From Alphaproteobacteria bacterium (lineage in GTDB: Bacteria > Pseudomonadota > Alphaproteobacteria > CACIAM-22H2), in assembly GCA_016869915.1 (NCBI GenBank), contig VGDA01000123.1, positions 1-8,760 of the forward strand: a stretch of DNA of 8,760 nucleotides, read 5' to 3'. Each line of letters begins with the position of its first letter. The first letter of the stretch is position 1. Shown in pieces: positions 5,423 to 8,760 of the stretch. The notes below the pieces were generated by a model. It was not told the DNA's origin and ran no database searches. It worked only from the letters and a program-made list of their open reading frames with translations. The position numbers and the translations under genes are program-made.

Positions 5423-6423
5423 AGCCGCGTCGCGCGGCCCTGCGAGACGAGGCGGTGGAGATGCGCCACCGCCTCGCCGAGCGCGAGGCCCATGTTGGCG
5501 GCGCCGATCTCGCGCCGGAACAGGAGCGGGAAGCAGCCGACGGCGTGGCGCGGCCCCTCGGCGAGCGCCGCTACGATGCGGTCGAGGCGCTCGTCGTGGT
5601 GCGCGCGCAGCGCGGCGATGCGGCGATGGATGCCGCGATAGGGCTGGCCATGCGCCGGCAGCACCAGCGTGTCCTCCGGCACGCCGGCGAAGCCGTCGAG
5701 CGAGGAGAGGTACTCGCCGAGCGGATCGCCCAGCGGCTCGGTCGCCCAGACCGAGACATTCGGCGAGATGCGCGGCAGCAGGATGTCGCCGCAGGCCAGC
5801 GCACCCAGCGCCGGGCACCAGAGGCATGCATGCTCGGGCGAGTGGCCGCGGCCGATGACCACGCGCCATTCATGCGCGCCGATGCGCAGGGACTGCCCCC
5901 CGGACAGGCGCACGAAGCGCTGCGGGATCGCCGGCACCATCGAGCGGTAGAAGGAATTCGGCGGTGTCGCGAAGCCCTGGAGCGATGCCTCCGGCACGCC
6001 ATTGCGACGGTAGAAGGCGAGCTTGTTGGCGATCTCCGCCGCGCCGGCCTCAGGGTGGACGCCGCGCGCGGTCATCCACTCGCCCTGCGTCATCCAGACC
6101 TCGGCGTCCCAGCGCGCGGAGAGCCATGTGCCGAGCCCCAGATGGTCGGGATGGAAATGCGTCACCAGGATGCGCGTGACGGGCCGCCCGCCGAGCCCAT
6201 CGGCGAAGATGCGTTCCCAGGCGGCGCGGGTCTCGTCGAGCCCGAGCCCGCAATCGACGATCGTCCAGCCCTCGCCATCCTCGACGAGCCAGAGGTTGAT
6301 GTGCTCCGGCGGGAAGGGCACGCGCATGCGCAGCCAGTGGAGGCCCGGCGCCACCTCGCGCAGCGTGCCCTGCGCGGGACCATCCGCCCAGGGATGCTCG
6401 AGGCCGTGCGGGTCGCGGCTCAC
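5383..6423 (-). CDS. MBL-fold (metallo-beta-lactamase superfamily) hydrolase
   Basis: This is a predicted cytoplasmic zinc hydrolase of 346 residues whose substrate is unknown. The metal-site motif THFHPDHLG (88-96) supplies His89, His91, Asp93 and His94. Further ligands are probably His194 in GRGHSPEHACLW, Asp213 in ACGDILLP and His258 in PAHGQPYRG. An N-terminal strand pair (NLWLVEDGEGWTIVDCGLG, 43-61) precedes the motif as usual. The last 80 or so residues (HHDERLDRI..., VAHLHRLVSQGRATRL) look like the winged-helix tail of LACTB2-type members, which include hydrolases and nucleases. The GTG at 6423 is chosen because GTGA overlaps the purD stop by four bases, with GAGGA about nine bases ahead. 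The next in-frame Met comes only at residue 33. The overlap implies translational coupling to purD. It is unlikely to be an antibiotic-resistance enzyme: it has no signal peptide and its relatives are housekeeping proteins. Confidence 0.88.
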   Translation of the reverse strand: MSRDPHGLEHPWADGPAQGTLREVAPGLHWLRMRVPFPPEHINLWLVEDGEGWTIVDCGLGLDETRAAWERIFADGLGGRPVTRILVTHFHPDHLGLGTWLSARWDAEVWMTQGEWMTARGVHPEAGAAEIANKLAFYRRNGVPEASLQGFATPPNSFYRSMVPAIPQRFVRLSGGQSLRIGAHEWRVVIGRGHSPEHACLWCPALGALACGDILLPRISPNVSVWATEPLGDPLGEYLSSLDGFAGVPEDTLVLPAHGQPYRGIHRRIAALRAHHDERLDRIVAALAEGPRHAVGCFPLLFRREIGAANMGLALGEAVAHLHRLVSQGRATRLPASGGIQLFAAA

Positions 6424-7706
6424 GCCTTGCCGTCCTCGCGCGCGACCGCCCGCCAGCCGATGTCGCGGCGGCAGAAGCCGCCCGGCCAGTCGATCGCGTC
6501 GACCGCGGCATAGGCGCGGGCCTGCGCCTCGCGCACGCTGCGCCCCGTTCCGGTGACCGAGAGCACGCGACCGCCGGTCGCAAGCATCTTGTCGCCGGAG
6601 GCTGCCGTGCCGGCATGGAAGATCGTGGCGCCGGGCAGCTTCGCCGCTGCCCCGAGGCCGCGTATCTCCGTGCCCTTCTCGTAGGCGCCGGGATAGCCCT
6701 TCGCGGCCATCACCACGGTGAGCGCCACGACGTCGCGCCAGCGCAGGTGGAAATTGCGCAGTTCGCCATCCGCCGAGGCGACCAGCGCGGGCAGGATGTC
6801 GGACATCAGGCGCGAGACGAGCGCCTGGCATTCGGGGTCGCCGAAGCGGACGTTGAACTCGATCAACCGCGGCCCCGCCGCGCCGATCATCACGCCCGCG
6901 AAGAGCACGCCCTTGTAGGGGACGCCATCGGCGCGCATGCCGGCGACGGTCGGGCGCACGATCTCGTCCATTATCCGCGCGGCCATCGCCGCGTCGACGA
7001 CCGGGGCGGGCGAATAGGCGCCCATGCCGCCGGTGTTGGGTCCGGTGTCTCCGTCGCCGACGCGCTTGTGGTCCTGCGCCGCGCCAAGCGAGATCGCATG
7101 CTCGCCGTCGCACAGCGCGAAGAAGCTCGCCTCCTCGCCCTCGAGGAATTCCTCGACCACGATCTCCGCACCCGCCTTGCCGAAGGCGCCGCCGACCATC
7201 GCGGCATCGATCGCGGCGATCGCCTCGTCGACGCTGGTCGCGACCACCACGCCCTTGCCCGCGGCGAGGCCGTCGGTCTTGACCACGATCGGCGCGCCGG
7301 TCGCGCGGACATGGGCGCGCGCGGCCTCCGGGTCGGTGAAGCGGCGATAGCCCGCGGTGGGAATTCCGTGGCGGGCGCAGAAATCCTTCATCCAGCCCTT
7401 CGAGCCCTCGAGCGCCGCCGCCGCCGCCCCTGGCCCGAAGGCCTTGATGCCGGCCGCCGCGAGGCGGTCGACGAGGCCCAGGACGAGCGGCTGCTCCGGC
7501 CCGACGACGACGAAGTCGACGGCCTCGGCGCGCGCGAAGGCGACAAGCCCCTCCACGTCGTCGGCGGCGATGGGCACGCACGCGGCCTCGGCCGCGATGC
7601 CCGCGTTGCCGGGCGCGCACCAGAGCTTGCGGCACAGGGGCGAGGCGGCGATCGCCCAGCACAGGGCGTGCTCGCGGCCGCCCGAACCAACGACGAGGAT
7701 CCTCAT
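6420..7706 (-). CDS. purD: Phosphoribosylamine--glycine ligase (GAR synthetase) PurD
   Basis: PurD catalyses the second step of de novo purine synthesis, joining glycine to 5-phosphoribosylamine with ATP in the cytoplasm. The 428-residue protein has the full family length and all expected blocks. These are GSGGREHALCW (7-17), APGNAGIAAEA (31-41), VVVGPEQPLVLGLVD (66-80), the ATP-grasp segment KTDGLAAGKGVVVA (143-156), EEFLEGEEASFFALCDG (185-201), DHKRVGDGDTGPNTGGMGAY (212-231), and the PurD signature RFGDPECQALVSRL (287-300). The C-terminal domain shows VMAAKGYPG (332-340), FHAGT (363-367) and TGGRVLSVTGTG (377-388). ATG at 7706 gives the canonical N-terminus MRILVVGSGGREHA, though no strong ribosome site precedes it. 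The gene is divergent from xseA and overlaps the following hydrolase gene by four bases. Confidence 0.97.
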   Translation of the reverse strand: MRILVVGSGGREHALCWAIAASPLCRKLWCAPGNAGIAAEAACVPIAADDVEGLVAFARAEAVDFVVVGPEQPLVLGLVDRLAAAGIKAFGPGAAAAALEGSKGWMKDFCARHGIPTAGYRRFTDPEAARAHVRATGAPIVVKTDGLAAGKGVVVATSVDEAIAAIDAAMVGGAFGKAGAEIVVEEFLEGEEASFFALCDGEHAISLGAAQDHKRVGDGDTGPNTGGMGAYSPAPVVDAAMAARIMDEIVRPTVAGMRADGVPYKGVLFAGVMIGAAGPRLIEFNVRFGDPECQALVSRLMSDILPALVASADGELRNFHLRWRDVVALTVVMAAKGYPGAYEKGTEIRGLGAAAKLPGATIFHAGTAASGDKMLATGGRVLSVTGTGRSVREAQARAYAAVDAIDWPGGFCRRDIGWRAVAREDGKA

Positions 7707-7776
7707 GCGCGCGCTTCGTCTATTCCGCTTGGAGGGCTGCGGCTTGTATCATGCGCCCCGAAGCGGCAGGAAGCCC
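7707..7776. promoter_or_regulatory. Divergent promoter gap between purD and xseA
   Basis: These 70 bases serve both genes. Rightward, TATCAT (7747-7752) is a good -10 candidate for xseA, but the -35 position offers only TTCCGC (7723-7728). AGGA at 7768-7771 is the xseA ribosome site. Leftward, an AT-richer TCTATTC (7719-7725) could hold the purD -10. A 7-base inverted repeat, CGCTTCG (7712-7718) and CGAAGCG (7759-7765), flanks the core at a distance of 40 bases. I see no purine riboswitch or PurR-type operator. Confidence 0.4.
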
Positions 7777-8760
7777 ATGGCGGAACCGAGGCTAGGCAAT
7801 CTTCCCGAGATGTCGGTGTCGGAGCTCTCCGGCGCCATCAGGCGGCGGCTCGAATCCGACTTCGAGCGCGTGCGCGTGCGCGGCGAGCTCTCCGGCGTGA
7901 CGCGCCCGGCCTCCGGCCATGTCTATTTCGCGCTCAAGGACGCCGATTCGCTGATCGACGGCGTGTGCTGGCGCAGCCAGGTCGCGCGGCTGCAGGTGAA
8001 GCCCGAGGCGGGGCTGGAGGTGGTCTGCACCGGCCGCGTCACGACCTATGGCGCGCGCTCCAAGTACCAGCTGGTCGTCGACCAGATGGAGATGGCGGGC
8101 GAGGGCGCGCTGCTGAAGATGATCGAGGAGCGCCGCCGCCGCCTCGCCGCGGAAGGCCTGTTCGACGCCGGGCGCAAGCGACCGCTGCCCTTCCTGCCGG
8201 AGGTGATCGGCGTCGTCACCTCGCCGACCGGCGCGGTCATCCGCGACATCCTGCACCGCCTCGCGGACCGTTTCCCGCGCCGCGTCCTGGTCTGGCCGGT
8301 GCCGGTGCAGGGCGCCGACGCGCCCGCGCGCATCGCCGAGGCGATCGCCGGCTTCAACGCGCTCGCGCCGGGCGGCGCGGTGCCGCGCCCGGACCTGCTG
8401 ATCGTCGCGCGCGGCGGCGGCAGCCTCGAGGACCTGATGGCCTTCAACGAGGAGGTCGTGGTGCGCGCCGCCGCCGCGAGCGCGATCCCGCTGGTATCCG
8501 CGGTCGGCCACGAGACGGACACGACGCTGATCGACTTCGCCGCGAGCCAGCGTGCGCCGACGCCGACCGCGGCCGCCGAGCTGGCCGTGCCGGTGCGCCG
8601 CGACCTGCTCGCGCGCACCAGCCGCGCCGGCGCGTCGCTGGTGGCGGCGCTCAACCGCCTGTCGCGCGAGCGTCGCGCGCGGCTCGAGGCGCTGGCGCTC
8701 GGCCTCGGCGACCCGCGCCGCCTGATCGAGGAGCGCGCGCAGCGCCTCGACGACCGCACC
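7777..8760 (+). CDS. xseA: Exodeoxyribonuclease VII large subunit XseA (C-terminus cut by window edge)
   Basis: XseA is the catalytic large subunit of exonuclease VII, which with several copies of the small subunit XseB degrades single-stranded DNA from both ends in repair. The visible 328 residues run open to the right edge. The start fits the family: NLPEMSVSELSGAIRRRLE (8-26). An OB-fold nucleic-acid-binding domain follows, with VRGELSGVTRPASGHVYFALKD (34-55) and TGRVTTYGARSKYQLVV (85-101). The catalytic domain has PEVIGVVTSPTGAVIRDILH (141-160), RGGGSLEDLMAFNEE (212-226) and SAVGHETDTTLIDFAASQRA (241-260), then PTPTAAAELAVP (261-272). The start of the coiled-coil region, rich in Arg and Glu, is visible to residue 328. 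Full-length members are about 450-530 residues. ATG at 7777 has AGGA five bases ahead. xseA next to purD is an arrangement I associate with alphaproteobacteria. Confidence 0.96.
   Translation, partial: MAEPRLGNLPEMSVSELSGAIRRRLESDFERVRVRGELSGVTRPASGHVYFALKDADSLIDGVCWRSQVARLQVKPEAGLEVVCTGRVTTYGARSKYQLVVDQMEMAGEGALLKMIEERRRRLAAEGLFDAGRKRPLPFLPEVIGVVTSPTGAVIRDILHRLADRFPRRVLVWPVPVQGADAPARIAEAIAGFNALAPGGAVPRPDLLIVARGGGSLEDLMAFNEEVVVRAAAASAIPLVSAVGHETDTTLIDFAASQRAPTPTAAAELAVPVRRDLLARTSRAGASLVAALNRLSRERRARLEALALGLGDPRRLIEERAQRLDDRT

Noticed and set aside
2954..5869. 971-codon minus-strand frame running through rsmD and beyond
   Set aside because: Only the last 190 codons form a protein family (RsmD), with their own start and ribosome site. 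The rest is antisense or out-of-frame translation of rluB, tadA, the repeat protein and the hydrolase.
5383..7662. Apparent 759-codon purD-hydrolase fusion frame on the minus strand
   Set aside because: Upstream of 6423 this frame reads purD out of frame and is Arg/Gly-rich nonsense. The real purD is in another frame and ends at 6420.
7792..8511. Minus-strand frames opposite xseA (239 and 237 codons)
   Set aside because: The plus strand carries an unbroken XseA sequence with all family motifs. The minus frames are shadows of it.
1..8760. Search for a defence, CRISPR, prophage, transposon or gene-cluster system
   Set aside because: All but one gene belong to familiar housekeeping or transport families. 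I saw no direct-repeat arrays, transposase, integrase, tRNA-flanked junction or composition shift.

Overview
The window is ordinary chromosomal DNA from a GC-rich bacterium (roughly 70% G+C by eye, codon third positions almost all G or C). It most resembles an alphaproteobacterium. The reasons are the tadA / rluB / rsmD cluster, the divergent purD / xseA pair, and the tail of the TadA protein (DPKGGGV..HGPRIFAQPTCH), which has the form I know from that class. I cannot name the genus. I found no mobile element, CRISPR array, tRNA or rRNA, and no broken gene. Gene density is high and every gap between genes is under 100 bases.

Layout. (1) Bases 1-2833, minus strand: a TRAP solute transporter, with a fused DctQ-DctM permease followed by its DctP periplasmic binding protein, which runs off the left edge. 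An AT-rich patch at about 2891-2911 is the likely promoter/operator separating it from the genes behind. (2) Bases 2954-4302, minus strand: rluB then rsmD, two rRNA-modification enzymes 20 bases apart. (3) Bases 4382-5364, plus strand: tadA (tRNA wobble adenosine deaminase), two hairpins, then a small exported Arg/Glu-rich protein with repeated M(T/S)xEER boxes. (4) Bases 5383-7706, minus strand: purD (purine biosynthesis), whose stop codon overlaps the GTG start of a metallo-beta-lactamase-fold hydrolase. A strong hairpin lies between this unit and the converging small-protein gene. (5) Bases 7777-8760, plus strand: xseA (exonuclease VII large subunit), divergent from purD and cut by the right edge.

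How the genes work together. rluB, rsmD and tadA all act on translation RNAs (23S rRNA, 16S rRNA and tRNA) and sit around one divergent promoter gap of 79 bases. The TRAP genes form a separate uptake operon whose substrate cannot be read from its neighbours. purD and the hydrolase are probably co-transcribed and translationally coupled. The small repeat protein is the only gene I could not tie to a defined family.

I found no convincing evidence of an undescribed system. The items most worth checking are the repeat protein with its structured leader, the purD-hydrolase coupling, and the start and promoter of the TRAP permease.
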